From positions 2,232,001 through 2,296,000 of the forward strand of contig OZ345371.1 of the NCBI GenBank assembly GCA_977006965.1: a stretch of DNA of 64,000 nt, in the 5' to 3' direction. The notes under the pieces were generated by a model, which searched no databases, had not been told where the DNA came from, and saw only the letters and a list, made by a program, of their open reading frames with translations. The position numbers were made by a program, and so were the translations under genes. Source of the stretch: Phymatolithon calcareum. Taxonomy: Eukaryota > Rhodophyta > Florideophyceae > Hapalidiales. This document shows, one piece after another, positions 1 to 10,507 of this stretch; within the stretch, counting starts at the first letter, position 1, and every line of letters starts with the position of its first letter.

Positions 1-2
1 AA

Positions 3-260
3 CGCTCACTATCGCTAGCCGAGCGCGCATTGAAGCGTCGCAAAAGCGTTCTTTCCTATGATTCTGAGTACATGGACTTGCGATTCATTGTACCGACGTC
101 GAATATGTGCGAGAGGTTTTTCTCTATCGCTGGTTACGCGTTGGATGACAGAAGAAGAAGCGTTATTCCTGCAAATTTCGAGAAGCAGATGTTCCTTCAT
201 GCTAACTCGGATGTGTGGGGAATCGAAGACGTCAATGCTATCGTGACAGAAAGCAGCTAG
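3..260 (+). pseudogene. hAT transposase C-terminal dimerisation fragment
   Basis: The frame is open from the left edge to the stop at 258-260, so only the last ~85 residues of a longer protein are present. The segment YMDLRFIVPTSNMCERFFS followed by DDRRRSVIPANFEKQMFL is the hydrophobic dimerisation region found at the C terminus of hAT-family transposases, where NxCERxFS and the xPxxFE(K/A)Q(M/L)FL stretch are typical. The catalytic core, if it exists, lies outside the window. No hAT terminal inverted repeat was recognised downstream. It may be the end of an intact gene or an isolated remnant. Family assignment is fairly safe; activity cannot be judged. Confidence 0.75.
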
Positions 261-402
261 ATGGATCCAATAATTGGGAATAACCAGTTATTTATTCCTC
301 ACTGAACTTAAATACAATAATTTATTCCTTCTGCGCTCAACAGTCTTGATATTTATTCTCGACACTGCGCGAGAAAAGAATAAAAATAAATAAATAATTC
401 CA

Positions 403-1365
403 ATGCTCTGCATCAAACCACTTCTCTATGTCGTGTGTCTCATCCTTGCGGCGGTTGTAACGTTCGACACTGCTGATAAGTTTCTTATCACAGACGGTAC
501 CAATGTACACTGCGTACTAAACAGCTCTTTGCCAGCGTGCTTTTCTGTTATCGTTCTTGGCGTTTCTTCGATATGTCTGCATCTCTTCGTGCTTTGGAGA
601 CGGCTTATTGCCGCATTTGACAGCACTATGCCCTTCAAGAACTCCACGGAGGCATCATTATGCTTTATTTTATCTATTGTTTGGGCTGTTGTTTCTTCAA
701 TTCTTACGTACAATACTTCCAGTGCACTGGCAGCGCTCGAAATGCCTCTCGTGAATGTTCCACTACGTGGTAGGAAAGTTGTTACTGCTCTTTTCTCCTG
801 TTTTCTATCATTTCTTTCCCTTCTGAGTTCGGCTATCGCTTGGCTCGTGCCTGACTCTGACGATGGCGACGTGCACTCAATTACAGCCCAACCTTCTGGG
901 CGTACCCTAGACTCTCCACTGACTCACACGCGTTCCAAGAAAAGAAGATCGGACTCATTCACACGACGTCGTTCACGTCCAGGAAAGAACATTGCTGATC
1001 ATCTTCGTCGGCGAAAGAGCACATCAGTGAAATCTTGGAATGCGTTTGACTCTGAGTATGCACCAGACAAGACGCTAATCAACGAGCGTCTCAATGTTTG
1101 GGACTCTGAATTAACTGAAAGTCCTTTCCAGTGGGAACCTTCGGACACTGATATTCTTGATGAAGAATCAACACATACTGGATCACTACAACTCCAGGAA
1201 ATACATTTCGCTGATTCCGAGGACGTCAATTCGACGCACTCCGTAAGTGAGAGTGAGTTAGAGGCATGGGTTAATCTGCCGGATGATTTTCCGCTTGTGC
1301 ACAACACTTTTATTACCGAGAAAGCTCCATTAGCGCGAAAATTTGAGCATAACAGAAAATCTTGA
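403..1365 (+). CDS. Hypothetical four-helix membrane protein with charged cytoplasmic tail
   Basis: A 320-residue single-exon frame with no family I recognise. Four hydrophobic helices are visible at about residues 7-21, 46-65, 84-103 and 126-149, a tetraspan arrangement. The loop after helix 1 has an N-S-S glycosylation sequon at residue 40 and cysteines at 37 and 46. The tail (about 150-320) starts with an Arg/Ser-rich basic cluster (about 178-215) and becomes acidic and Ser/Thr-rich, suggesting a cytoplasmic regulatory or phosphorylated tail. The start is the first ATG after an AT-rich leader. The gene lies outside the triplicated segment, between a hAT remnant and a gypsy element, and looks like an undamaged host gene. 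Function unknown; membrane topology is inference from hydrophobicity. Confidence 0.6.
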   Translation: MLCIKPLLYVVCLILAAVVTFDTADKFLITDGTNVHCVLNSSLPACFSVIVLGVSSICLHLFVLWRRLIAAFDSTMPFKNSTEASLCFILSIVWAVVSSILTYNTSSALAALEMPLVNVPLRGRKVVTALFSCFLSFLSLLSSAIAWLVPDSDDGDVHSITAQPSGRTLDSPLTHTRSKKRRSDSFTRRRSRPGKNIADHLRRRKSTSVKSWNAFDSEYAPDKTLINERLNVWDSELTESPFQWEPSDTDILDEESTHTGSLQLQEIHFADSEDVNSTHSVSESELEAWVNLPDDFPLVHNTFITEKAPLARKFEHNRKS

Positions 1366-1657
1366 ACAAAACATGGGGAATTTAGCACTGCACAAAAGGT
1401 CATCGACAAAGAGTCTTCGATTGCTCTAGCGATCGAGCTCAGTGACTCTTAATGTACGCCATAGAACAGGAAATACTGTAACTCCTGCCAGATATATCTA
1501 TACAAACAAATGTATTGCTTTTTGGAAATTAGTATCAGACTAGAGGCTGTACAATCTCTAATATGGGTGGATCTCTGATGTTCAGGAAAATTTATTTGTA
1601 GCACTTTCAGAAGGTATCCAGACTAGCGTCAGGATGCTATTGCAATTAATTACAACC
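1366..1657. other. Intergenic stretch, nothing recognised
   Basis: Spacer between the tetraspan gene and the first gypsy LTR. It contains a small palindromic cluster (gcgatcgagctc near 1429-1440) but no open frame, TIR or repeat shared with the rest of the window that I could see. Confidence 0.5.
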
Positions 1658-2260
1658 TGTAATCACTGGGAGTGAAAAGATAAGGGTTGGGGTTTATCTT
1701 GAAAAGGGGTGATGTCTCTTCCTTTCACCACAGACTTCCGAAGATATGGACAAGGCTTCCTCTGATGCTAACTACCTTTGTGTAGCTCACGAAACGTCCA
1801 CCAGTATGGCGGACGGGAAAACTCAGGACTCAAAGTAGTCCTATCTCAGTCCTCTACAGGATTGTTGGTGCTTGGACTCGACCACTTTTGCCTTGCATTC
1901 TGCGGATTAATACAGGCCTTCTTCATTTTCCATGCGTTCTATGAGTGTCTTGCTAAATTGGGGTGATGTCTCTGTGATGCGATGCCTCCATCTAAGATGC
2001 CATCAGAAATGCCGCTTAAATAGGGCGGGGGCGAGCAATTGCGCACCCTGCAAAAAGGGAGGGCACTAACCGATGCTAGACTAATATTACGTTGAGTGTT
2101 AGTCGGCGTCTGCGATAAATCCGTTGGTTCCTCTTGGAAGAGTCGTTCACGATACTGTGTTGTCAGTGTCGGTGGATAGATCACAAGGAGCTGTTATAGA
2201 GCTCCTAGGTCGATGGTGAGAATGTCGTTCATTACACCCCTGCAACATTGCGTGTCTACA
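1658..2260 (-). repeat. 3' LTR of the gypsy element, split by a LINE insertion
   Basis: Matches the other LTR (4928-5281) along its length once the inserted 1720-1959 segment and one copy of its 14-bp TSD are removed, giving about 349 bp. Shared marks include the GC-rich run near 2024-2060 and the end GTGTCTACA. On the minus strand a short purine run (ATGGGG) lies just inside it near 2261-2270, a possible polypurine tract. Confidence 0.85.
1720..1959 (-). mobile_element. 5'-truncated LINE-C insertion inside the LTR
   Basis: Flanked by a perfect 14-bp direct repeat GGGGTGATGTCTCT at 1706-1719 and 1960-1973, the expected TSD. The interior matches the LINE-C piece at 42947-43469, with shared blocks such as the segment around ACAGACTTCCGAAGATATGG. 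It encodes on the minus strand the family C terminus ending near the MEN... motif, although the last coding residues differ here. It is absent from the LTR copies at 4928, 19549 and 40647, so it inserted after those copies diverged. Confidence 0.85.
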
Positions 2261-2285
2261 GGGCCCCATACACTCTAAGAGTGTA

Positions 2286-3542
2286 TTAATCATTGATTCG
2301 CAATGGTTGCTTGGCCTTCTTCGCCAGCTTTTTCTTGCATGAGTTGGACAAAAATGCTGCGAGCTCGTCGGGTAAATCTTCATGAAGTTCTTCAATCTTC
2401 TGCCACGTCCAATCGTTTTTTTCCGACAAACCTGAACACTGAACTTGAACGAAGATTCCATCTGGTGCTTCACCTATATCCACAAGTTTTTCGATCATCT
2501 CGTAGTTAGTCTCATAGTGTTCTGCTTGTTTCGTCAGCTCATTGCTTGACCATATTTCCGTCAACATCAGCACGGTACAATTGCATTCTGCTGGCATGGA
2601 CCCGATCCGTTTTCCCATCCACTATGCATGTCACATCGTAGACCAATTCGCGAACAATTTTAGTCACTCGCTTAGGACCGATCCATTTGAACTGCAGTTT
2701 GACCTTGTTCTTCTTGCCGTCCGGAACACGTAGAACCACAAAATCACCTAATTGAAATTGGTGACTCACGATGTTAGTGTTTTTGTTGTGTTGTTTGATT
2801 TGCTTCAACCGATTCTTGCTCACTTTTTCCGCGATGTCTTTGTGCATGTTCTCTATTGAAGACTGGAGTGTGTTAATCTCCAGTAATTGCATAGTCCTTG
2901 CCTTTTCAATGCTTCTAATCTTCCCATCATGTGCCTTAGAGTCAATGACTAGTTCTGTGCGCGTTGGCTTGATACCAGTCATGACTTGAAGCGGACTTCT
3001 GTACGTTCCATCAGTGTTGGAACCCACCCTCTTGAGGGGACATTCGTTGATAATTGTCATCAACATGCCTGTCACAGCAGTCCAATCCTGGGGCGCGAGT
3101 TTCAACTCGGAAAAAGAGAGCTGTAAGCAGCAAGCACAGTTCGCATTACTCTTTCCACGGTTCCGTTCACCCACGGGGAGTATGCTACCGTGAATGAATG
3201 TCTAATTTTGTGGATATCTGCGAGATTTTCCACCACAACGTTCTTGAAATGAGATCCTTGGTCGGATACGCATTTGTTCATAACAGTGAATATGCGCATC
3301 CACCGTGGCAGTTTTTCAGCTGCTCTGTCCGCATTTGCAGCGACGGATGAACAGAGCCATACATAGGACGACAAATCGTCCTTGACAACGAAAAGGTATT
3401 TGTGCCCGGTAGAACTTGGACCCATACACAAAAAATCGAAATGTATAACTTCGTTGGGCTCATTTCCGTGTAATACCGATAAAAGTGGGCGTGGGATCTT
3501 GGTACCGCTTTTCGATATGATGCAGTGAATGCACTTCTTCAC
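2286..3542 (-). pseudogene. Gypsy integrase core and chromodomain-like tail (frameshifted)
   Basis: The integrase zinc-binding end (CIHC) is followed by the catalytic core: first Asp in IHFDFLCMG, second in SDQGSHFKN, and the Glu in SPWVNGTVERV, so the DDE triad is visible. The tail (3174 to ~2539) carries the GDFVVLRVPDG and VHASRMQLY motifs typical of gypsy integrase C-terminal domains. A shift into another frame continues to ~2286 with a chromodomain-like WTWQKIEEL segment, which in related elements guides integration to chromatin. At least two frame changes (near 3110-3170 and 2540-2620) break the reading frame. This is the only copy of the catalytic core here; units 2 and 3 start just after it. 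Confidence 0.85.
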
Positions 3543-3555
3543 GAACTCCTTGCAA

Positions 3556-4232
3556 TCATTGGCAATTCAAAGCGCTGCTTGTTGAGTCGAATCCTCTGTG
3601 TCCACCAGTCCCGCAATATGCTACAGTCAGAAGTTTAAGCTGGAGCTCGATTGATTCATCTGGGATCCAAACTTGTTTTCTTAGATAGTATAGATCCCCT
3701 TCCTTCTTTGCCGCTTTTGTCGGCCTTGGTTTTTCATGTTTTTTCTGTTCCGCGATGATCATTTGTCTTGTTGGCCATACAAAATATCCACTGAAAGGTG
3801 ATTCCACTATGTCGTTTTCCATCGATGTTTCAGAAAACCTTCGGCTCATGATTCTCACAATAGACCGTTCAAGGTATTGTTTTTCTTCGATAAGATCATT
3901 AGCTTGCACAACACCTTCATATCGATCACATGCTGCTTCGAGGACGCCTTTTGTGACCAGTCCCAGTGCTTCGAGTAGTGGTCGTGCAAGTAGAGGCTCC
4001 TTAACCTCTTGATTTGCAACCTGCCACGCCAATTCTCGTATTGTAAGCGTTTTGCATGACGGACGAAGAGTTCTGTCGTAACCTTCACCTCCTTATTGCC
4101 GGAGATATAGATAGGTTCCTTCTCTGACTTGGTTGCTGCTACTAATCCATATTTGCGTTCATTTTGAAACATCTTTGTTTCAATTCGGGCTCCGGTTGCC
4201 GGCCTTAAATCCTTCTGTTCCGCGAATATCAT
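3556..4232 (-). pseudogene. Gypsy pol fragment: protease-like region fused to integrase zinc-finger start
   Basis: Overlapping minus-strand frames carry LLARPLLEALGL, a protease-proximal motif seen in gypsy polyproteins, then a linker, then WIPDESIELQLKLLTVAYCG with His residues of the integrase HHCC finger. The RT-RNase H block that should lie between protease and integrase is missing. Frame changes occur near 4030. The same fragment recurs at 18147-18770 and 39268-39969 in units 2 and 3, so the deletion predates the triplication. Confidence 0.7.
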
Positions 4233-4459
4233 TTGTGTTGATTGTCACACAAATCTTCGCTGACCTTCACCTCCTTATTGCCAGAGATATAGATAGGTTC
4301 CTTCTCTGAATTGGTTGCTGCTGCCAATCCATATTTTGAGTTCATTTTGGAATGCCTTTGTTTCAATTCAGGCTCCGATTGTCCGCCTTGATTTTTCATC
4401 TTCCTCGCAACAATTGCAGTCGCTTAGGAAGTAAACTCCAGAATCCTTGCCTCCGCTTG

Positions 4460-4843
4460 TTAGATGTGCATTGCCATTCGAAGACTGTGTAAAGCCTTCT
4501 CTATGATTTCCGGGTATACCTGTTCATCTTCATTCTTCTGCACCAAACCTTCAATAAAGTTTTGAATATCGTTCGATGTCAGAGCTCCAGTTGTTTTAGC
4601 TCTGAAGAACATAAACTCGAGAAGGCTCCTGTCGATTGAAACCTTGTCAGATGCTACCGTCATCGGCGGGACTTCCTTCTTCTTCTCGTTGACCTCATCT
4701 TCGAACCGTTTCCTCACCTTCAAAAACCTTGTCACAACTCTTTGGTCGAGACTCTGTAAAATCCGGTGGTTCACGGCTTGGAATAGCGCGGCAGTTGGTT
4801 GCTGGTCGGTAGGTTGCGCCGACGAATCACTTCCACTTTCCAC
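4460..4843 (-). pseudogene. Gypsy gag-like N-terminal fragment
   Basis: A 127-residue frame starting with a Gln/Ser-rich segment followed by a helical, charged region (VRKRFEDEVNEKKKEVPPM...). It sits directly inside the 5' LTR, where gag is expected. No zinc knuckle is present and the frame stops early, so it is partial. Copies with extra stops are at 19111-19460 and 40179-40560. The gag call rests on position rather than on a recognised motif. Confidence 0.5.
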
Positions 4844-4927
4844 GGTTCAATGGTCATCCATTTCCAAATCAATCTTTAACAATCTTCGTCTTAACACTCA
4901 GACATTCTCCTGCAGGAAAGAAATTTC

Positions 4928-5281
4928 TGTAATCACTGGGAGTAAAAAGATAAGGGTTGGGGTTTATCTTGAAAAGGAGTGATGTCTCTGTGATGCGATG
5001 CCTCCATCTAAGATGCCATCAGAATCGCCGTTTAAATAGGGCGGGGGCGAGCAATTGCACACCCTGCAAAAAGGGGGGGCACTAACCGACGCTAGACTAA
5101 TACATTATTACGTTGAGTGTTAGTCGGCGTCTGCGATAAATCCGCTGGTTCGTCTTGGAAGAGTCGCTCACGATACTGTGTTGTCAGTGTCGGTGGATAG
5201 ATCACAAGGAGCTGTTATAGAGCTCCTAGGTCGATGGTGATAATGTCGTTCATTACACCCCTGCAACATTGCGTGTCTACA
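4928..5281 (-). repeat. 5' LTR of the gypsy element
   Basis: 354 bp, with TG at 4928 and CA at 5281. Closely matches 1658-2260 without its LINE, and the single LTRs at 19549-19897 and 40647-40994. The sequence that follows (TACCGCAGATAACTAGC) is the same after all three unit copies, so this junction belonged to the unit before duplication. Confidence 0.85.
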
Positions 5282-6312
5282 TACCGCAGATAACTAGCTC
5301 CTTTGATTCTTCCTCGTGCTTCATTCATGGCTTCATATGCTTGAGGCAGCTTCCGTCGAGAGTAAACGAGGGTGAGAAACCTTTCATTTTTTTTCTTGCC
5401 TCATTTGACAGCGTTTCCTATGAAGACACTCTCGGTCTGGGGCACCACTTCTGGCACTTTTTATTGCTCGCTACACTCCTGTTCGCAGTTCGGGCTGTTA
5501 TTTCACCTAAAACACTGTGATCTCTCGACGTAAAAGGTGAGCTCTGGAGTGGGAAAAGAGAGACCCCGGAGGTCTTGTCCTCGGCTGCACAACTAATGGC
5601 ACTGCAGCAAACATTGACTCGAATCCGTGCACATCTGCTACATATCCTCGCCTCAATCAGCAAGAGAGTTGGTCGCGATAACTCTGATCATCTACCGTTC
5701 ACCACGTACCATCCAGAGAGTTCACATAGCGACAAGCTCAATATGAGGCAAGACAAGTACCCTTTTAGGTGTGATTTTCTCTGTGAGACAAGAGCCATCT
5801 CCTGAAGCCAATAACGGAATTGATATCCCTGTTATCCATGCAGCAGAACTCCGAAGGATTTTCTAATCTCCATAATAAAATCGACATAGTAACACGGGGG
5901 AAATCACAACCGCTTAGCCGGAAAGGAAAATCTAGAACCCCTTCTACTCACACAACTGTCGAGAGCATATGTCTCATTTAGGTCCTTTCCCATGCCCCAG
6001 CTCCTGTAATTTGCACACTTCTCCCTTACTTGTACTTCTAGTGTCTATTTTACGACATATTTTCCTCAATTGAAGACACCATATTTCTCAGGTAATTAGT
6101 GATTGGTTGGGGAGAAGAGAGAGTCTTGGTTCGGACATTCGGGTGCTTCTTGTAACTTCAATTCTGTACTCAAAAATTGCAAAGATCGTTGATACTGTCT
6201 CCCGGGCGAAATAGACAGTGCTGGTTGCAGTGTCTATGTCTGGTGGGACAGCTGCCCCTTCTGGTGCATACGCGAACAGCCGGGCACAGGCTGGTCGGTC
6301 GGCTCTAATTTT
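5282..6312. other. Conserved noncoding part of the unit (5282-6312)
   Basis: Nearly identical in units 2 (19898-20925) and 3 (40995-42027). Short frames occur on both strands but none shows a domain, signal peptide or preferential conservation of one frame. I see no gene here; it may include exons too short to recognise. Confidence 0.4.
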
Positions 6313-7500
6313 CTATCTCTTTCTTTCTTTCTTTAATGCAGAATGCGTTAATTAACGCCAGAACTAAGATCTCATTGTTCAAATATTGGAGTATCTTTAC
6401 GGGTCTCTCCCTGCACAGATTTTCTACCGTTTTGTCTCGCATTCTTCCGATGAATTTCGTCGAGAGGCAATCCTCCCAGAACAGTGTAGGATGAGGTGCT
6501 CCACTGTTTCCTTGACGCGATACGGGCACAACTTGCATACTGGGTCGTAGAGAAGCCGTTCATTCTCGCTGTGTCCATGGTGAAAGCTTCCACAATAGGG
6601 GTTATATGTTGATTTATTTTAAAAGCTCCCAAAACCTCTATTTGATTAACAGGGCAGCTTCTCGCTGTCTTCCACATTCATCTCTCTACTATCCTCCTAA
6701 TATCTCTTTAATCCGAATTTCTCTCCCTGCGAGGGCTCGAGTGAATCGTTCGCATTCATATTCTGTTTCTTGGTCCATCTTCCTGCACCTTTCCACAATA
6801 GGGCTGCAGTTCACTATAAGCTGGTGCAGTACCACCTCTGCACGTCTCTGCGAGATGTGCAGATCTTTCGGAAGCGTAGGAAGGGTCACTGGTTTGCTTC
6901 TACAGGGCGGCTTGATGATGGATCGTGCCGCTTCCAAAGTGAGAGGTATCGCTTGGTGCTGCGCCAGACTCGATTCCGAGATTCTCCGCCGCGCAAGTTC
7001 ATCAGCAGCCTCATTCTTCGCGACACCGCAGTGACTTGGTATCCAAATACAATCTATCTGAACCTCGCGTGAAAATAATAGTTCCATAAGGTTCCATAGA
7101 TTCCGGACCATGTTGCCAAACGTCCGCGGTTGCCCGTTGAGCGCGTCTATGCATCTACGGCTGTCAGAGAACCATCTGATAGTGCTGCGGCGGGAAAGTT
7201 GTAGCGTTAACTTTGCTTGGAAGGCCTGTACGGCGGCAAATGCCTCCGCGTCAAATGACGAGCCGACAGCCCCAACGGCCAGCGCTTCTTCCATAACAGT
7301 TTCTTCGCCGCGCAAAATCAGAATCCCAGCTCCGACGACCTGGAATGGGATTGTACGATACATGTCGAGTGTGTCACCGTCTTCGTAGCACACGATAACG
7401 CGTTGTTTCGAAGCGGTTGGGGTCGTTGAGTATGCATGCTCGTCTCCGTCGTCGTAGGCCAGAAGGATGTCCGCTATCTCGTGATCGCCTTGTTTCATGC
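6313..7500 (-). pseudogene. LINE-R 3' fragment (RNase H and zinc knuckle), unit 1
   Basis: Reads leftward from ~7498. RNase H motifs are visible: GSSFDAEAFA (Glu), WFSDSRRC (Asp) and WIPSHCGVAKNEAADELA (His and Asp). After an inserted LINE-E piece comes the C-terminal knuckle CKLCPYRVKETVEHLILHC, then a GAAA-repeat tail at ~6313-6330. The 5' part, with endonuclease and RT, is missing, so the copy is 5'-truncated. It is about 80-85% similar by eye to the full-length LINE-R at 21452-25674 and represents another subfamily. Units 2 and 3 hold the same insertion at the same place. Confidence 0.85.
6601..6790 (-). mobile_element. LINE-E 3' fragment inserted in LINE-R
   Basis: Flanked by the 13-bp direct repeat TTCCACAATAGGG (6588-6600 and 6791-6803). 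The interior encodes on the minus strand the LINE-E C terminus (ETEYECERFTRAL...GREIRIKEIL) and the LINE-E 3' UTR seen at 61690-61790. It splits the LINE-R zinc-knuckle region and creates a fused frame running through both elements. It is shared by all three units, so it predates the triplication. Confidence 0.9.
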
Positions 7501-7999
7501 ATTAAGCGCATGCTCTTCAATAAACGAAATAGTCTGTGGCATTACATCAATTTTAACTTGATTCTATCTCGAATGTGATTGTTCTTCTTCATCTGTATCA
7601 CAATAGTAGGCAACATTCTCCTAACGCACTTATTAAAAGTCGATTACTTATCACTAAAATACGGATGAGAGCAATTTGGTGACCTAAACTAGCAAATAGA
7701 GAAGGATACTTATCAAGATCATCCCCTCAGGGGATCAGAGGTACGTTTTTTGACGACAGAAAAGTGGAACACCATCCATAAGAAACTCTTCACAGGACAG
7801 AATCAAGCCAAGTTTCCTTGGCACACGAAAATCTCTCCCAAGCCGCTTGGGGCAAACGTTTGTAACTTTTAAATGAAAATCTACTTTTCTTCTTCTTCTT
7901 GTCAAATCATCTTGATCTCGGAGCCACCCTGTGCTGCTTCATGGCAGCACTGCTCTCAGTGGTGAGACCTCTTACTTGAGGTCCAGCACCGCACTTTTG
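7501..7999. other. Noncoding stretch, nothing recognised
   Basis: Conserved in units 2 and 3. It contains a small hairpin (GTGCTGC...GCAGCAC near 7931-7950) and a CCCCTCAGGGG palindrome near 7727, but no gene-like frame. Confidence 0.4.
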
Positions 8000-8330
8000 C
8001 GTCTTGGGTTGGTTTACTTTGAAATTTGGTTGAGCTCTCTCTGATGAGATCAGGAACGCGGCTTATGAGGGCGAGAGCGATCGGTTGCACACCCTACAAA
8101 AAAGGGGGGCACTAACTGACTCTAGACTAATATTATGTTCAGTGTTAGTCGTTGTCTGTGAGTAATCCGTTGGTTTCTCTTGGAAGAGTCGTTCACCATA
8201 CTGTGTTGACAGTGTCGGTGGATAGATCGCAAGGTGCCGATATAGAGCTCCTGGGTCATCGCTGACAATGTCTTTCAGTACACAATGGCATCATTGCGCA
8301 TCTGCTCCGTGTCTATTTCAGTTCCCAGAG
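8000..8330 (-). repeat. Diverged solo LTR-like remnant
   Basis: Aligns by eye with the gypsy LTR (4928-5281) through most of its length: the run TGCACACCCTACAAAAAA, CTAGACTAATATTA, the GGAAGAGTCGTTCAC block and the GTCGGTGGATAGATC block. It differs enough to be a separate LTR subfamily. No internal gypsy sequence is attached, so it is probably a solo LTR. Ends are approximate. Confidence 0.65.
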
Positions 8331-8376
8331 GGACCTTCTTGAGAATTCGATTTTTGCGTCCGCATTACGATTCTGG

Positions 8377-8534
8377 TTTTGTTTAAATGCTGGAAATGGC
8401 AGTTGATACCGTCCAAAGAAAATGTCCGAAATCAAAATGAAGACGTAAGCGAAGGATTGTAGCGCAACGAAAAGACTCTCAGGTGCAATGATAATTGACT
8501 AAGGGAGCTTCAATAAAACAGAAATCCATCCATC
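8377..8534 (+). mobile_element. LINE-J 3'-end fragment with CATC-repeat tail
   Basis: Bounded by a 14-bp repeat CATTACGATTCTGG at 8363-8376 and 8535-8548. After ~18 extra bases at the 5' junction it matches the last ~140 bp of LINE-J (compare 18003-18146), ending in AATCCATCCATC. Shared with units 2 and 3. Confidence 0.85.
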
Positions 8535-8595
8535 CATTACGATTCTGGAAAAGTCCGCAGTTTCTAATGAGGACGCGGCATAGGTCTGGGTGGCT

Positions 8596-8768
8596 TTTTT
8601 TTTTAATTTTGAATTTATTAAACGCCCTCACACTCATAAGACTGTAAGGGAGATGCGTTTCAGATGCTACTACCTTGGTAGCTCCGCTAAAGCCCGCAAA
8701 AGCTCGTTGCTATCGTCGTAGCCCTAGCTGCAAAAACCCTCCTCCAGAGAAGGTGGAGGGAAAAGCAA
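8596..8768 (-). mobile_element. LINE-F 3' fragment with poly-A tail, private to unit 1
   Basis: Sits between near-identical 13-bp repeats (GGTCTGGGTGGCT at 8583-8595, GGTCTTGGTGGCT at 8769-8781) and starts with a T run, which is the A tail of a minus-strand element. The same sequence forms the outer insertion at 42895-43592. The matching sites in units 2 and 3 are empty, so it inserted after the duplications. Confidence 0.85.
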
Positions 8769-9229
8769 GGTCTTGGTGGCTGCTGTGTGCATCTACTGGA
8801 CATTTTTGTCATAACGATTTCTAGTTTTCGGAAGTGGAATTGCTTTTCAACAAAACTTTCTAGGTGTTTCAAGTTTTTGCTCAAAAGTGTGTGCAAACAT
8901 CTGGAGCGAAAGTTTGCGACTCAGCGCTGGCACGTGGAATCAGCCACTGCAACCTATGCTGCGTCCTCGTAGCCAGTCCACAAAATAATGACTGGTAACG
9001 AGGACTTTTTTGACTTCGTCTATGCCGCGATTTTGATGGAATATCAAGAAGGCCCCTCTCCCTGCCACATTGGGACTCAGGCCGGCAGCGACCACTTCTG
9101 GACATGAATCAGATATTGTCACGGATTCTGACTTAAGATAATAGCACTTTGAAATACTTCATCTCGGTATCCATACTATTCGCAAACACACTGGAAACAC
9201 ACAGCCTATCTTTTATTGCTCCAAATAAG

Positions 9230-9676
9230 TGTCAAAAAAGCGACGCCTACAAGCAACAGTCCAAGTCTAGTCGTTGGAAGAAGAGGGCCGGACAGTTAAA
9301 ATCCCGATCGGCGTACCGAACGACCTACCAGGAGTGCTATATATAAGGGACAGAACTGCGCGGTTGAGATGCCTGAGAGTCATTTTCAACAGAGCTCCTT
9401 TGTGGAGAAAATCCATTCTGGCGAAGTACTTTGGGACTGGTGCTGTGGTGGAGCTTATCGTGTTGCAACGTATACTACGGTCTATGAAGATGGACCAAGA
9501 AACGGAATAAGAATGCAAAAGACTTACTCGGGCCCTCACTCACAGGGAGAGAAATTCGTATTAAGGAGATATTAGAAGGATAGTAGAGAGATGAGTATGG
9601 AAAAAAGCGAGAAGCGGCCCTGTTACTCCAATTGAGGCGTTGGGAGCTTTTAATATAAATCAAAATATATCCCCCC
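9230..9676 (+). pseudogene. LINE-E C-terminal fragment, unit 1
   Basis: Encodes, with frame breaks, the C-terminal segment of LINE-E: EEEGRTVKIP, the RTARLRCLRVIFNRAPLWRK block and the ETEYEC...TREL region, then the LINE-E 3' UTR ending AAATCAAAATATATCCCCCC. The unit 2 copy (27846-28196) and unit 3 copy (45815-46165) keep this 116-residue frame open, whereas unit 1 has lesions. The full parent family is seen at 61685-64000. Confidence 0.8.
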
Positions 9677-10507
9677 TAGAGCAATAGTTTTCATCATTTT
9701 CGCTCACTTCCTTTCCGGCTCGCTGAGTAGGCATACGCAAGCTGATCTTGGACTCGAGCTTCCAGGGTTGACTAAGACGATCTCTGCAAAGAGTTCCTCA
9801 CATGGACTACGTCAGAACCCTGCAAGGATGCATTTCGGTCGAGCGCTCAATCCTTCTGGGAGTACAGTACCGACACTCCTGGCGTGCGCTACTTGAATAT
9901 CACAGGGAGCAGGACATATTGCTACATCACAATCCGAATTCTGAACTGACTTTCAATACGAGTACCAAAAAAATTCCTGCAGTATACTGTACCAATTTTT
10001 CAACGCGCCTTCCTCTCCGAAACGATTGCTGCCCTTTGCGCATATAGCAATCTTTCGTATGTGACAAGAAAACGAAACGTTCTACAGTATGGTAGTACAT
10101 GGATTCCGCCCTGTGTGGTGTGCCGCAACGCTCAAGGAAGCTGGGAGAGAAGACAGAAGGAAATGAAAGAAGGAAGAGAGATGTTTAGCTACCGTGAACG
10201 TCCTAAATGGTTTCCAACCCGAGCATCCCTTTGAAGGACGGCGAATGAAGATTGGCTGAGTAGCGATATGGACGTTAAGCTGGACCATGGTCTGCACCTT
10301 GTGCAGCTTGGACAGTTGTTTTGACATCAAGTACCACTCGTATCTGTTACGGTCTACTAGAGCCGTAAGGATGCGGAGTTGTTCCATCAGCTTCGAGAAA
10401 TCCCGCAGTAAAGAAAGAAAGAAAGAAACGTTCTACTGAACTTTATTCATAATTTTTCTAGATAGCGTTTAGAAACGAAACGTCAGTCTGATTGCTTGTC
10501 CCGGGAA
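9677..10507. other. Noncoding stretch with a small conserved frame and GAAA-repeat tail
   Basis: Shared by all units. A GAAA repeat at about 10411-10430 resembles the LINE-R tail in plus orientation, so part may be an old LINE 3' end. A 101-residue minus-strand frame (10082-10387) is kept in unit 2 (28691-28996) and partly in unit 3 (46667-46915). Its first half (MEQLRILTALVDRNRYEWYL) looks protein-like, but there is no recognised domain and coding status is uncertain. Confidence 0.35.

Larger units (their letters stand above)
1658..5281 (-). mobile_element. Ty3/gypsy LTR retrotransposon, internally deleted
   Basis: Two direct repeats bound the element: 1658-2260 (interrupted by a LINE) and 4928-5281. 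Both read TGTAATCACTGGG at one end and GTGTCTACA at the other on the plus strand, so the minus-strand LTR runs TGTAGACAC...GATTACA. The interior reads gag-like (4460-4843), protease-like with an integrase zinc-binding start (3556-4232), integrase core (3102-3542) and integrase tail with chromodomain-like end (2286-3174), all minus strand. Only ~2.7 kb of interior remains and no reverse transcriptase or RNase H is present, so ~1.5 kb or more of pol is missing. The 5 bp beyond each LTR (caacc and taccg) do not match, so this is not a simple intact insertion. Confidence 0.85.

Noticed and set aside
2771-2989. Hydrophobic plus-strand frame resembling a membrane protein
   Set aside because: Antisense of the gypsy integrase tail; hydrophobicity is a complement effect of Lys/Asn/Gln-rich coding.
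8687-8896. 69-residue minus frame in unit 1
   Set aside because: Created by the LINE-F insertion; the upstream half is unit DNA and the C-terminal part is LINE-F.
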